DNA of 64,000 nucleotides from Aphrocallistes beatrix. Its lineage: Eukaryota > Porifera > Hexactinellida > Sceptrulophora > Aphrocallistidae. Position 1 is the stretch's first letter. Each line of letters starts with the position of its first letter. The position numbers and the translations under genes were made by a program. The stretch spans positions 1,116,001-1,180,000 of the forward strand of contig OY725499.1 of assembly GCA_963281255.1 (NCBI GenBank), in the 5' to 3' direction. The notes beneath the pieces were generated by a model, which saw only the letters and a program-made list of their open reading frames with translations, was not told the origin of the DNA and did not search any database. Below are positions 1 to 11,227 of this stretch, piece by piece.

Positions 1-307
1 TAGATACCCAGAAGCCTGAAATTTCCACCTCGGGGAAACTCCTCAGACTTGGTTGAATCGGTTCACATTCCAGATCCTGACTAATGTCAGACGGTCCAGG
101 AACGAATCTTCTTGGAAGCAGGCTACTCCAATTCGTCGTGACTGAACATCGCACCCTCTACGGGCTCCACACATGTGATGAGAAAAATTTCCATTTTTAT
201 TTAATTAATTCGAATCAAAATTTAGGAGTTGAAAATAATATTTATACCAGTTGACATTGTAAACTACACAATATTGTAAAACTGTCACTATCGTTATTAT
301 TAAATAA
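1..307. other. Unassigned leading segment
   Basis: No coding region, RNA gene or recognised repeat was found in this stretch. It ends directly at the GC-rich terminus of the first H element. Confidence 0.4.
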
Positions 308-1482
308 CAAGCGCGCTTCGCTTGCTTGCGCAGCGCGGCTGACAAACACTTTGTGTCCGCTGGAGGTTCCCTTCGGTCGCCTGGGGACAAATTGATTAAT
401 TATGAGGGGGATAACATCCCTAAATGCGTCCTACCGTTATAATCGATATCGCACGAAAAATCACCAAATTTGACAATTTATAACATTTTGATGCGTAATG
501 ATGACGTCATAACAGAGTGATGAGTCATCATTTTTTGATGATAGTCGCATCATATGTGAGGTATATTACTAAGGGCAACCCATGGGTTCCAGGATTAGAG
601 CTACAAAAATTAATTAAGCAATAATTATAAAGACAAAACTACATTAGATGTTCAAAATATTCCCCCTTATTCTGAATACAGAGTTCCAACCGCTCCAACC
701 ACTTATGAAAAGTTTTTTTGTGCTCTTCTTTGGGGATGGCTTTGAGATACTGGAAAATGGCACTTCCAAGCTGGTGGTTGGTCTCAAAATCTCTTCCAGA
801 CAGATGCAATTTGAGGTTGTTAAACAGCTAGAAGTCCCAGGGAGAGAGACCTGGGCTGTAAGGTGGATGCTGAAGCTCCACAACCCCCAAAGAATCCAAC
901 GTATCCTTCACAAGCCGAGTTTTATGGGGCCTAGCATTATCGTGAAGAATTCGCAGGCCTTTACAGATGGCATGTGGGCGCCTCTCTTTATAGTGTTGTT
1001 CTACTGCAGCAAGACAGATAGTGGCATAATACTCCCCTGTTACTCTTTGGCCTTTAGGTATGCATATTTGAGCCACTGATCCATGTGCGTGAAAGAAAAT
1101 TGTGTACACAGTACCTTACGTCCAAACCTATCGGGCCTGGCTTTTTTTGAGGGGGTTTTCTTGATCCGTCGTCATTTTTCCGACCCAGGTACATATAATC
1201 GATTTTCTTTCAGGTTCATTATAACTTATCCACGTTTCATCCCCAGTAAAGATTTCGTAAAGACGCCTAGGGTCTGCATTGCTATATTCTTTTAAGAGTT
1301 CTTTGGACATTTTTAGACGTGCCAATCGAGATTCGGTGAGTTTATTCGGAATCCAACGTGCACAAAGCTTTCGCATTTGAAGATCAATGGTCAGAATCCT
1401 CTCAACACTTCCCGTTGATATCCCAGATTCATAAGCAATATCTTTGATGCTACAATGTGGGTCCTCATCAACAATAGCCTTA

Positions 1483-2688
1483 AGGTTGGCCTTTCCTATA
1501 ATAGCTAACTTTTGACTTTTTCAACTGATTAATTTAATTTTTTCAGTGCTGATTTGAATCGCAGAGTTATCTGCAAAACTGTATTAATAATTGAAATATT
1601 GCAACAGATAAAAATTTTTGTTAAAAAATTTGGTCATTTTACAAGAAAGAGATCGGACACTATATGCTTACAATCCTTTAGAAACTTTTCAAATTGATTC
1701 ATAAATCGATGATCTAACTAATGAACAGACATATTTTTGAAAATTTGAAAATTGTTAAAAATTCACACCAAAATACCCTAGGAATTATATTTTTAGTAAT
1801 TTTGACACTATTTTTTCATAATTATCTTTTTATTGGTAATATCAAAAATATGTCGGTTCATTATGTTCTCCTCTTCGAGATCTATCAAAAACCGTTGAGT
1901 TTTCGACCCTATGATGAATTTACAAAATGTTTCACCTTTATAATTGCTGAAAAAAAAGTCTCAGAAAATAGGATTTAAAAAATATTTATATAAGTCCCTC
2001 AATTTCCATTAGTTATAACTGCTTTAGAATATTAAATAACATGCAATATCGTTATTCGACAACTTATAGCAGTACTTAACTTCAAAATATGGTACATCAA
2101 AATTTTTCACCATCAAAAGTGTTAAAAACTGGTTATTGATGACAGCCACCCAAAAATAACCACATTCGATAGTATCGCCGGAATCCCAGATCAATAACTT
2201 CTTTGAACCATGTCAGATCATCATTTTAATGCTAAATACGTGCTCAGCACTAAATTTCCAGCAATTTGATATATATATATTGACCATATTTAGAGAATTT
2301 TTTGGATGCCCGTGCATAGCAACGGCCAGGAATTTTTTCACATTCCTGGCCGTTGCTAGGAACCCGCAGCCAAAGAATTTTTCCAAATGTGTCCAATATA
2401 TATATCAAATTGCTGGAAATTAGTGCTGAGGACGAATATAGCATTAAAATGATGATCTGATATGGTACAAAGAAGTTGTGGATATGAGACATTTCGGTTC
2501 AAAAATGTGTCCTTTATTAGGCGACACCAGGTGGTACAAGTGGCTCTAAGTGGCGATATATTAGCATTGAAATTCTAAAAATCGAAATTAATGTTTAGAA
2601 CCCCTTTAGGAATCTAAAAATGATTAAAAAGGTCTTTTGGCAAATTTTTGATAAAAAACAAATGCCCATAGGAAAGAAAGGCCAACCT
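1483..2688. mobile_element. TA-flanked element with AGGTTGGCCTTTC TIRs
   Basis: The left end is AGGTTGGCCTTTCCTAT and the inverted right end is AGGTTGGCCTTTCTTTCCTAT. Both sides are flanked by TA (1481-1482 and 2689-2690). Removing it restores an uninterrupted mariner reading frame, which fixes its boundaries. It has no recognisable transposase, so it is probably a non-autonomous Tc1/mariner-type element. Confidence 0.8.
2196..2476. repeat. Hairpin (foldback) inside the TA-flanked element
   Basis: A near-perfect inverted repeat of about 130 bp per arm, centred near 2336. Arms include AACTTCTTTG at the outer ends, ATCATTTTAATGCTA further in, CAGCAATTTGATATATATAT, and the centre CCAGGAATTTTTTCACATTC. 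It is either a separate small MITE or an internal palindrome of its host element. Non-coding. Confidence 0.65.
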
Positions 2689-3362
2689 TAATGCGAGCGA
2701 TATTCTCGTCTGTCCGAACCTTAAATTCGGGACCTGGTCGAAGGTCATCTTCAACAGATACTCTTCCTCCTCGGAAGCGAGCTGCCCACTCACATACCCT
2801 CGAACACAAAAGGTGACTATCTGGACATAAAATGATCAGCTCTTCAAATATCGCTTTAGGAACAAACCCGAGTTTTGTGCGAAACTTGATGTAGGTCCTC
2901 TGTTCAATAATGGAATCTGATTCCTTTGAAGCCATAAAATTACCCAGTATCAAAAAGTTAAGTATTACAATCTCGTGAATCTCAGAAAATATACGTGCGA
3001 TTGAGTTGAACTCAACTGCAATCGAAAGGTAATCCTCGAAATATATATTACTATGGTAATCTAATATATATGATCTGATTACGAGTAGATGTAGTTCAAC
3101 TCCTGGAACCCATGGGTTGCCCTTAGTAATATACACATTCTATTAAAATCTCAGCCTTCTATCACTCAAAATGGCTGAGCTATAGTCGAAAACTGAAATT
3201 TCTAATTATAAAAAGTTACAATGACGTCATAATTCCATGATGAGTCGACATTTTCGTCTGAGGTCAGAAATTAGTGGAGCCATAGCCAAAAATCAGCTTT
3301 CTGCGCCTGGCAGTTTCTTCAATCAATTCGTTGCAGATATATATATATATATATACTATATA

Positions 3363-3785
3363 CAGTCGAACCTGCTATAACGGCCACTCTGTATAACGGT
3401 CACCTGTCTATAGCGGTCACCATTGAACAGTCCCGTCCGAAATTCCATGATATTTACCCTGTGTATAGCGGTCACCTGCTCAACGCGGCCAGCGGCCACC
3501 CATTTGCAGTCCCTTACTGACCCAAAAACTGTGTATAACGGCCATCATCTGTCTATAATGGTCACTACCTGTCTATAATGACCATCAAATTTTTGACATT
3601 TTTATGTGTTTATGACAGAACCTGTTACGAACGATAAACAAGTTTCATTATATTACTTCAAGTAATAGATTCTAAAAGCTTGATATTCATTTCACTACGT
3701 TGATACCTTTTGGGGGTTAAGACAATCACCTGTATATAACGGCAAATTTTGTCCAGTCCCTTGGGTGGCCGTGATATACAGGTTC

Positions 3786-3790
<5 letters not shown>
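3363..3790. mobile_element. Pogo/Tigger-type MITE in the TA tract of H1
   Basis: Starts CAGTCGAACCTGCTATAACG and ends with the inverse GGCCGTGATATACAGGTTCC plus ATTG. Both flanks are TA-rich (TATA). The body repeats short units such as CTGTCTATAGCGGTCACC and CTGTCTATAATGGTCAC. The ends resemble pogo/Tigger terminal repeats, and a pogo transposase pseudogene lies at 12.5-14.1 kb. No coding potential. Confidence 0.65.
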
Positions 3791-3836
<46 letters not shown>

Positions 3837-3867
3837 CATATACATTAATCGAGTTTAATAGTAAGGA

Positions 3868-4322
3868 TGTATACAAAATTATAAATATAAATATTGATTT
3901 TAGGTGACTTAATTATTCATTAAGAATATCAATTAACCGAGTTGCGTAGTTTCTATTTACCAAACCTGAGAGATACGATACATATAATTTGTAATTTGTA
4001 AAGAGTTTGAGTTCAAGGTGTACAAAACCCTCTCCCAATTTTACTCGAGTGTGTCCATAAAACCAAGCACCCTCAAACTTAGTCCTATAATCTTGAAATC
4101 TTGACTCCCCCTCTGGCGCCGCGCCTGACGAGAATGAGGTTAAAATTAGCAATTTACCTCTAAAACCCCCGTCAAACACCCGTTTGAAGATTTGCCCAAC
4201 TGCCCAAAAAATAACATGATTGATCAAGTTATAAAATAATTTTATTCTTTGTATTACCTATTTAGTTTACTCTATTTCTTAGCATACTTCCTTTATTAAA
4301 TATATATACGTAGTATAAACCA
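3868..4322. other. Unassigned AT-rich segment
   Basis: Nothing recognised. A short open frame on the minus strand at 3913-4227 has no family resemblance that I can see. Probably decayed intergenic DNA between two H copies. Confidence 0.3.
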
Positions 4323-6473
4323 GTGTCCGTCAGAGGGTCCTTTAGGTCCCTAGGCTCACGTTGATAAATTATATGAAGATAACATCTCTAAATGGCATGT
4401 AGGTCTGACTTACTGTTTTATTCGACATCACTTGAAAAATGACAACTTTCATTTTTTGATGAGAGTTGTATCATATGTGAAGAATATTAAGGATACCGCC
4501 CTCGAAAAAACATGATTTGGCTTACAGCATACGATGAAAGTAGAGCTATAAGAGATGTTAAGCGTGGGGAGGTATCTCCATCAAGAAATACTGGCTCATT
4601 CCAAATTGGTTTTGATTCTCATTTCTAGTTTTTGAGATAAAGTGTCTCAAAGTCTGTTTTTTTCGTTTTCCGCTAGCACATCTTGATGATAGAAATTCGG
4701 GCACTCAAGGAATTGTTTAGGACATACCAAGAAATCAAATGCTTCCAAAATCTAGTCTACCATATTTGCAACTTCATAGGACCAAAAGAAAGTTAAAATG
4801 ACAAAAATGAAAATTTTATCGGTCTCCGAAAAAAAAGGGCAGAAAATGTCTGTTTTTTTAGGAAATCAGGAATAAAAACACCAAGTTAGAAGATATCGAA
4901 AAAATGGTGGTCCTACGTTCATCGCCAAATAATATGGAACAACTCTTGAAATTTTCAAACCTCTATCTCAAACCAATTCTGAGTTAAAATTCTGTAAAGA
5001 CGGTCAATTTTGAAATATTAAAGTCCCGAGATATAGAGATTTCAAGTTTAGATGTTAAGAACAATGTAGAATGAGTTATTAATAATGAACAAAAGCATTC
5101 ACAGACATGTATTCTCATTTATAATGCTGATTTAGGTATATTTGAACCAAATAATTACAAAAAATAGCAAGAGTACCCTGAAAATCCACAAATTTCCTTG
5201 AGGCCCCTAACCTCAAATGTTTTGGGATAATTGTGAATATTAATTCATATTCCTAGCATTACGAAGTATAATCCATCAGTTTAGAATGAATGAAGAGCTT
5301 CCAAAAAGTATATTAGGAAGTTAGAGCGAAAGTCTACGACAATTAGTTTCCAAGTTAGGATTTTCGGAAAATGCTACGTCATCATATGACAAAAATCTAA
5401 AACTGAACATTCCATAGGGTGTAGTGCAATTATTATCGAAGAATCATATATGTACACTCATAAAAAGTATATTAGGAAGTGAGAGCTAAGAATTTGGACT
5501 TATATTTACAGAGAAAAAGAGATATCTCTTTTTGAACCCTAAATGGGGTTTTTTTACCGAATCTGCGAGATCCAAGTCCAGAACTTTCAAAATAATTATC
5601 AAAAGTTCTCCAATTTTTCTGTACACATTATTAACGACAATTGTATTCATTATTTTGCATAATAACCACATTTGGACGCATATTTAATGATTAGATTCGC
5701 CATTTCTAATAAGTTCTCCATAGAATTTGTATCACAATTTAATCAATGATAAATCGAGAATTATTTATTTTTTGACAAAGAAATGTTCGAGGAACCTATA
5801 TATTTTCGCATATATCCTTTTATTTAAGAATATAATAGATTATATATCTTCACTAGTTTTTAAGATATGACATCGCCCTCTTTCGGGACCATAGAGAGAT
5901 ATTATGCCCGAACTTTACCTATAATAAGCGATATCTCAAGAACAAATGGTCGGATCCGAACAATTTTTTTTAAAAAACGATCAGAATTTTATTTCTGACC
6001 CAGTGATCGCTAAATATCTGAGATCAAACTTAAAACTAATTGGTAAATGAGTCAAAACCTCAAAAAAAATTCAATTTTTATTAACGCTAAACTTTAGGGG
6101 GTTAACTCAAAAAAATCAAAATAAATACCGTCCAAATAGTGCTATCAGATGGTAGACCGGTCAGTAATACAATGAAATTAGCAATAAAAAATTTGCCGTT
6201 TCTTTTACGCCATGAAGGTTTTTCGAGGGCGGTATCCTTAATATAAAGTGTTTTAAAATTTAAGCATTCTGTCACCTAAAATGGCTGAGTTATAGTCCAG
6301 AAGTGAAATTTAAAAATAATAAAGTGACAATGACATCATAATCTCATGATGGGTCGACATTTTTGTCTAAAGTCAGAACTTAGTGGAGCCATAGCCAAAA
6401 TACTCCAACATGCTAAAAATCAGCTTCCTGTACTTGATAGTTTCTTCAATCAATTGATTACAGAGATATTATA
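4323..6473 (-). mobile_element. H2: H copy split by a TTAA-flanked element
   Basis: The GC-rich end is truncated and recognisable only from GTGTCCGTCAGAGGGTCC onward; the body resumes at 6242 and runs to CAATCAATTGATTACAGAG. The 1747-bp TTAA element at 4491-6237 interrupts it. The AT-rich terminus is missing or replaced by the fragment that follows. Confidence 0.65.
4491..6237. mobile_element. TTAA-flanked element, GGATACCGCC family, copy 1
   Basis: Terminal inverted repeat GGATACCGCCCTCGAAAAA at the left and its inverse at the right, flanked by TTAA on both sides (4487-4490 and 6238-6241). Two further copies (7606-10041 and 25290-26602) have the same ends and flanks. It has no long reading frame. 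A TTAA duplication is typical of piggyBac-type elements, but no piggyBac transposase is present, so the superfamily is inferred. TTAA could alternatively be part of the inverted repeat. Confidence 0.75.
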
Positions 6474-6580
6474 TCCTTACTATTAAAACTCGGGTAATGT
6501 ATATTTATTTATATATATATGTATATACAAGCGCGCTTGTAGTATCTATTTAAACATTAATCGAGTTTTAATAGTAAAGA
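6474..6580. mobile_element. Minimal H derivative with two inverted AT-rich ends
   Basis: Contains TCCTTACTATTAAAACTCG on the left, a TA-rich tract, the hairpin ACAAGCGCGCTTGTA near 6527-6541, and ATTAATCGAGTTTTAATAG on the right. The whole H body is missing. It looks like a deletion product or a composite of two termini. Confidence 0.6.
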
Positions 6581-6619
6581 TGCAATGGCTCTATTAGTTA
6601 ACAATACATTTCGTAGTTA

Positions 6620-7152
6620 CAAGCGCATTTGCTTGCTTTCGCTTACGTGACCGCCAAGATGAGCCATTCGGGCGCCTAGGCTCACATTGATTATTATAGG
6701 GTAGATAAATCCATAAATACGTCTATCTTCCTGCTATAATCGATATCCTTCGAAAAATCATAAAATTTAGAATTTTTGACACGTAATGATGACGTCATAA
6801 CAGAGTGATGAGTCATCAATTTTTAATGAGAGTTGTCTCTTATTTGAAATATATTATTATACACATTCCTTTAAAATTTCAGCTTTCAATCACCATAAAT
6901 GGCTTAGTTATCGTCGAAAAATTGGAATTTTTAATTATAAAAGGTGACAATTAAGTAATAATTCCATGATGAGTCAATATTTTCGTCTGAGGTCAGAACT
7001 TAGTGGAGCCATAGCCAAAAGATTCCCACATGCCAAAAATTGACTTTCTTTGCCTTGTTTTTTCAATCAATTCGTTACAGATATATATATATAGATATAT
7101 AATAATTATATTTAGGTATACTCAAACATTAATCGAGTTTTAATAGTAAGGA
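6620..7152 (-). mobile_element. H3: diverged H copy
   Basis: Starts CAAGCGCATTTGCTTGC and ends with ATTAATCGAGTTTTAATAG and AAGGA, flanked by A and T. It has the TGACGTCA and TGAGTCA motifs in the first half; the second-half site has decayed. Non-coding. Confidence 0.75.
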
Positions 7153-7605
7153 TGCTAATAAAAAGTAGCCTATTGCCTATCAAATGAGATCACAATTGAA
7201 GTCTACGCCATTCTAGATATGGCTTCAAAAGCAATACTGCATTTCCAAAGCAAAGTAAGAATGTAGCAACACTCCATTCGAAAATTTCTGATTTTTCGAA
7301 TCAACCGCTTTCAATCTTACTGTAGCAAAAAATTTTATATTAATAATTGTATAATTATCCCTTAAAGTGTCCTTTATATGTATTACTAAGATTTAGGCTA
7401 GTGTTTGGTCAATTGTGGTAATTTTAGATATTTTGCACACATTCAGATGGTGACAAATTAGTTGGATATAGTATAGTTGAATAGATTACTTGATCCATGA
7501 TAACAGCAGGGATGAGATTTAAAATAAAACCAGGATGGTGAATAGATTCTGCTGATAATAGAAATTATTGCAAATATTTATACTTTTAAGATACTTGGAA
7601 GTTAA
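7153..7605. repeat. Decayed F-family fragment and unassigned DNA
   Basis: The first 150 bases (AGTAGCCTATTGCCTATCAA, then GAATGTAGCAACACTCCAT) resemble the inner arm of the F foldback. The rest shows nothing recognisable. Confidence 0.4.
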
Positions 7606-10041
7606 GGATACCGCCCTCGAAAAACCATATGATTTGGCTTACAGCATACGATGAAAGTATAGTTTTAAGAGATGTTAAGCGTGGGCAGGTATCTGCGTCC
7701 AGTAATACTTGCAAATTCCAAACCGTTTTTGATTCTCATTTCTAGTTTTTGAAATACAGTGTCACAAAGTCTGTTTTTTTCGTTTATCGCTAGCACATCT
7801 TAATGGTAGAAATCCGGCCACTCAAGGAATTGTTTAGGACATACCAAGGAAACAAATGCTTCCAAAATCGAATCATAGATAGTCTATCATATTTGCCACT
7901 TCATAGGAGCAAAAGAAAGTTAAAATGTCAAAAATTGTAAAAGTTATCGGTGTCCGAAAGAAAAGGGTCAAAAAAGGCGAAAAATTTATGTTTTTTCTTA
8001 GAAATCAGGAATAAAATCACCAATTTATAAGATATCGAAAATAAAGTGGTCCTACGTTCATCGCTTAATGATATGGAACAACTTTTGAAATTTTAAACCT
8101 CTATCTCAAACCAATTTTGACTTAAAATTCTGTAGACGGTCAATTTTGAAATATTAAAGTCCCGAGATATAGAGATTTCAAGTTTAGATGTTAAGAACAA
8201 TGTCAAATGAGTTAATAAGAATGAACAAAAGCATTCACAGGCATTTATTCGCATTTAAACTGCTGATTTATGTATATTCGAACCAAATATTTACATAAAA
8301 TAGCAAAAGTATCCTGAAAATCCACAAATTTCCTTGAGGCCCCTAATCCCAAAGATTTTGAGAAAATTGTGGATAATAATTCATATTCCTAGCACGACGA
8401 AGTATAATCTATCAGTTTAGAATGAATAAAGAACTTCCAAAAAGTATATTAGGAAATTAGAGCTAAAGTCTACGACTTTTAGTTTCCAAGTTAGGATTTT
8501 CGAAAAATGCTACGTCATCATATGGCAAAAATCTAAAACTTACATTCCATAGGAAGTAGTGCAATTATTATCAATGAATCATATATGTACCCTCATAAAA
8601 AGTATATTAGGTAGTGAGAACTAATAATTTGGGCTTATATTTACAGAGATAGAGATATCTCTTTTTGGGCCCTAAATAGAGGTTTTTGACCGAATCTCGG
8701 AGGTACAAGGCCAGAACTTTCAAAATGTACACATTATTAACGACAATTGTATTCATTATTTAGCATAATAGCCACATTAAGATACATATTTAATCATTAG
8801 ATTCGCCATTTTCTACTATATTCAAAGTTCTCCATATAATTTGTATTACAATTAAATCAATGATAAGTCGAGAAATATTTATTTTTTGACAAAGGAATGT
8901 TTGAGAAACCTATATTTTTTCGCATATATCCTTTATTTAAGATTATTATAGACAAGCGCGCTTCGCTTGCTTGCGCTGCGCGGCTGGCGGACACTTAGTG
9001 TCCGCCAGAGGCACCCTTCGGTCGCCTGAAGTCACACTGGTTAATTATAAGGGAGATAACATCTCTAAATACTCTGTCCCACTGATCTAATCAATATGGC
9101 ACGAAAAATCACCAAAAATATCAATTTTTAAAATTTTGATGAGTAATGATGACGTTATAAAAAAGTGATGAGTCATCATTTTTTGATGATAGTTGCATCA
9201 TATGTGAGGTATGTTAGTATACATATTCTATTAAAATTTCAGCCTTCTATCTCCTATAATGGCTGAGTTATGCCCAAATAACTGTGTTGCTTAACTTTTA
9301 AAAATGTGACAATGACGTCATAATTCCATGATGAGTCAACATTTTTCTCTGAGCTCAGAACTTACTAGAGCCATAGCCAAAAGACTCCCACATGCTAAAA
9401 ATCAGCTTTCTGTGACCGGCAGTTTCTTCAATCAATTCGTTACAGATATATATAGATATAGATATATACACACATATATACACATTAATCGAGTTTTAAT
9501 AGTAAGGATTATATATCTTCACTAGTTTATAAGTTATGACATCGGCCTCTTTCGGGACCATAGAGTGATATTATGCCCGAACTTTACGTATAATAAGCGA
9601 TATTTCACGAACAAATGGTCGGATCCGAAAAACGATCAGAATTTTATTTCTGATCCAATGACCGCTAAATTTCTGGTATCAAACAGGCGATTTCCCGAGC
9701 ATTATTTAAATGAACTCCCTTATAGAACTATTTTGTTAGGATTTTATTTGGCTTTTTTTCTAAATCTTTGTGTTATATTATCTCCAAAGGGGCCAAAACA
9801 TTGTTATGGTCCTTATCATTAAAAAATCTCAAATAAGTTAAAAACTAATTGATGAATGCGTCAAAAACCTCCAATAATTTTTCAATTTTTAGTAGCGCTC
9901 AACTTCAGGGGGTTAACTCAAAATAAATACCGTCCAACTAGTACTATCAGATGGTAGACCGCTCAGTAATACAATTAAATTAGCAATAAAAATATTTTGC
10001 CTTTTTTTTACGCTAGGCAAAGTTTTTCAATGGCGGTATCC
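7606..10041. mobile_element. TTAA-flanked element, GGATACCGCC family, copy 2
   Basis: Same inverted ends as copy 1, flanked by TTAA (7602-7605 and 10042-10045). It is interrupted by H4 at 8953-9508. Outside that insertion it aligns with copy 1 over its length, which makes copy 1 a paralogous empty site for H4. Confidence 0.8.
8953..9508 (-). mobile_element. H4: intact H copy with readable empty site
   Basis: 556 bp from CAAGCGCGCTTCGC to AGTAAGGA. In the unoccupied paralogue the sequence is ATAGATTATATATC; here it reads ATAGA, then H4, then TTATATATC. The insertion therefore lies between A and T and made no target duplication. On the minus strand the element starts TC and ends CTTG with a terminal hairpin CAAGCG-AAGCG-CGCTTG. 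These properties suit a Helitron or Helentron satellite, although the end is CTTG and not the canonical CTRR. Confidence 0.85.
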
Positions 10042-10138
10042 TTAACTTTCTAATCGATATAACACAATTTCTACGTCTTTTTAGACCAAATGTAGCAGAG
10101 AGAATTCAAAAAAAATCTGATTTAGTACTGTTGCGTGA

Positions 10139-10675
10139 TATCTTGAGATCGTGATATCCTGAGATCCTAGTATTTAGTAACCATGGATGATTTAGTACCG
10201 TGATATCTTGAGATCGTAATATTTTGAGATATCCTAGCATCCTGAGATTTTGTTTGGCTCACTCAAATGGCCTTGTGGTTCAATAGGTTTCATTGTGGCA
10301 CTAAATTGTGGCACATGACAAAATTTGATGGCACGCGACACAATTTAGTGGCATGCGACACAATTTACTATGGTAAAACCCCATATGGACCATGGATCAA
10401 TTATATTTTAATAATTTAGGGTTCATATGGGGTTTTACCATTGTGTCGCATGCCACTAAATTGTGTCGTGTGCCATCAAATTTTGTCATGTGCCACAATT
10501 TAGTGCCACAATGAAACCTATTGAACCACAAGGCCATTTGAGTGAACCAAACGAAATCTCAGGATGCTAGGATAACTCAAAATATTACGATCTCAAGATA
10601 TCACGGTACTAAATCATCCATGGTTACTTAATACTAGGATCTCAGGATATCACGATCTCAAGATATCACGCAACA
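10139..10675. mobile_element. Palindromic MITE with Ginger-like ends, 4-bp duplication GTAC
   Basis: A 537-bp almost complete palindrome. It begins TGTTGCGTGATATCTTGAG and ends with the inverse. A perfect 4-bp duplication GTAC flanks it (10135-10138 and 10676-10679). The arms contain short direct repeats (GTGATATC-TTGAGATC and GGCAC-GACA-AATTT units). The first 65 bases follow the same plan as the ends of the element at 34204-40438: TGTTGCGTG, two GTG-TAT-TGAG repeats, then ACCATGGAT. It is therefore probably a non-autonomous partner of that Ginger-type element. Confidence 0.8.
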
Positions 10676-10880
10676 GTACTAAAATATAGGTGTAATCCAT
10701 ATTTTATGGGTCTATATTAACTCATTGATTTATGCTTTCTACCGGCTCATACAAGCCGATTGTTGCTGGGTCAAACATCAATATATCTTGCTCAAATTTT
10801 GCAGGAATACTTCTTAGACAAAGCTGCCAAAATTCTAGAGAGCTTGATAGCTTGAAAAAAGTGAACTTCACTCCGCCCTA
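10676..10880. other. Short unassigned spacer
   Basis: No recognised feature between the palindromic MITE and the next TA-flanked MITE; a small open frame at 10732-10941 runs into that MITE and is probably chance. Confidence 0.3.
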
Positions 10881-11227
10881 CACTACCCGGACAAAATATT
10901 CGACCACCACGAATACTTCCATACAAATAGTATTAAATTAGATCTATTAAAAACGCAATATGTCCTTAAACAGTAAAAATACTCTCTTTTTTAGTTCAAA
11001 TTCGTAATCTACACATTCTAATTACTCATTATTGAGAGTCTCAACTCAATTACTTATTCTTATGTAGAAAACTATCAACCTATGCCTCTTTGTGTCACTA
11101 AAAGCCATCATATATAATAGCCGTGACTTGGGACAAGTAGCAAATGTATTCCTTTATGAATAGACCCACTTTAATACTATTTGTATGGCAGTTTCTGTGG
11201 TGGTCGAATACTTTTGTCCGGGCACTG
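10881..11227. mobile_element. Tc1/mariner-type MITE (CCGGACAAAA family)
   Basis: Left end CACTACCCGGACAAAATATT, right end the inverse of CAGTGCCCGGACAAAAGTAT, flanked by TA. Arms share TTCGACCACCACG. No transposase. Related copies are at 53274-53744 and, more distantly, 11236-12402, 48242-48469 and 49715-49819. Confidence 0.75.

Larger units (their letters stand above)
646..2935 (-). pseudogene. Mariner (SETMAR-like) transposase pseudogene
   Basis: A DD34D-family transposase read on the minus strand. The N-terminal part (2935 down to about 2691) starts MASKESDS and contains a helix-turn-helix region with EWAARFRGGR and DLRPGP. The reading resumes at about 1482 with AIVDEDPHCSIKDIA, the second helix-turn-helix. 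The catalytic region has GDETWI (first Asp), ILHDNARPH (second Asp) and HPPYSPGLSPWDF (third Asp). The two parts are separated by a 1.2-kb insertion at 1483-2688; without it the frame at ENIARIKAIVDEDP is continuous. A further frameshift near 880 splits the C-terminal end, whose last part reads KKLFISGW. It would cut and paste mariner DNA at TA sites but is clearly broken. Family assignment is strong; activity is excluded by the frameshift and insertion. Confidence 0.85.
572..3123 (-). mobile_element. Mariner-type transposon with 25-bp TIRs, inserted in H1
   Basis: The ends are inverted copies of AGGGCAACCCATGGGTTCCA, flanked by TA on both sides (570-571 and 3124-3125). The interior carries a minus-strand mariner transposase ruin. 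A second element (1483-2688) is inserted inside it. The outer sequence on both sides is H1, so this mariner is younger than H1 and older than its own insert. Confidence 0.85.
308..3867 (-). mobile_element. H1: Helitron-like satellite copy, split by insertions
   Basis: This is a full copy of the dominant repeat of the window (called H). On the plus strand it starts with CAAGCGCGCTTCGCTTGC, followed by a GC-rich block with the palindrome ACACTTTGTGTCC, runs through an AT-rich body, and ends in (TA)n then ATTAATCGAGTTTTAATAG and AAGGA. Read on the minus strand it therefore begins TCCTTACT and ends in a hairpin plus CTTG. Flanking bases are A on the left and T on the right. Two elements are inserted, a mariner (572-3123) and a Tigger MITE (3363-3790); removing them leaves about 577 bp, close to the about 556-563 bp of intact copies. 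No coding potential. The Helitron or Helentron-satellite assignment is inference from the ends and the missing duplication. Confidence 0.75.

Noticed and set aside
3658-3876. 72-codon frame with repeated Tyr-Ile
   Set aside because: Translation of the (TA)n tract of H1.
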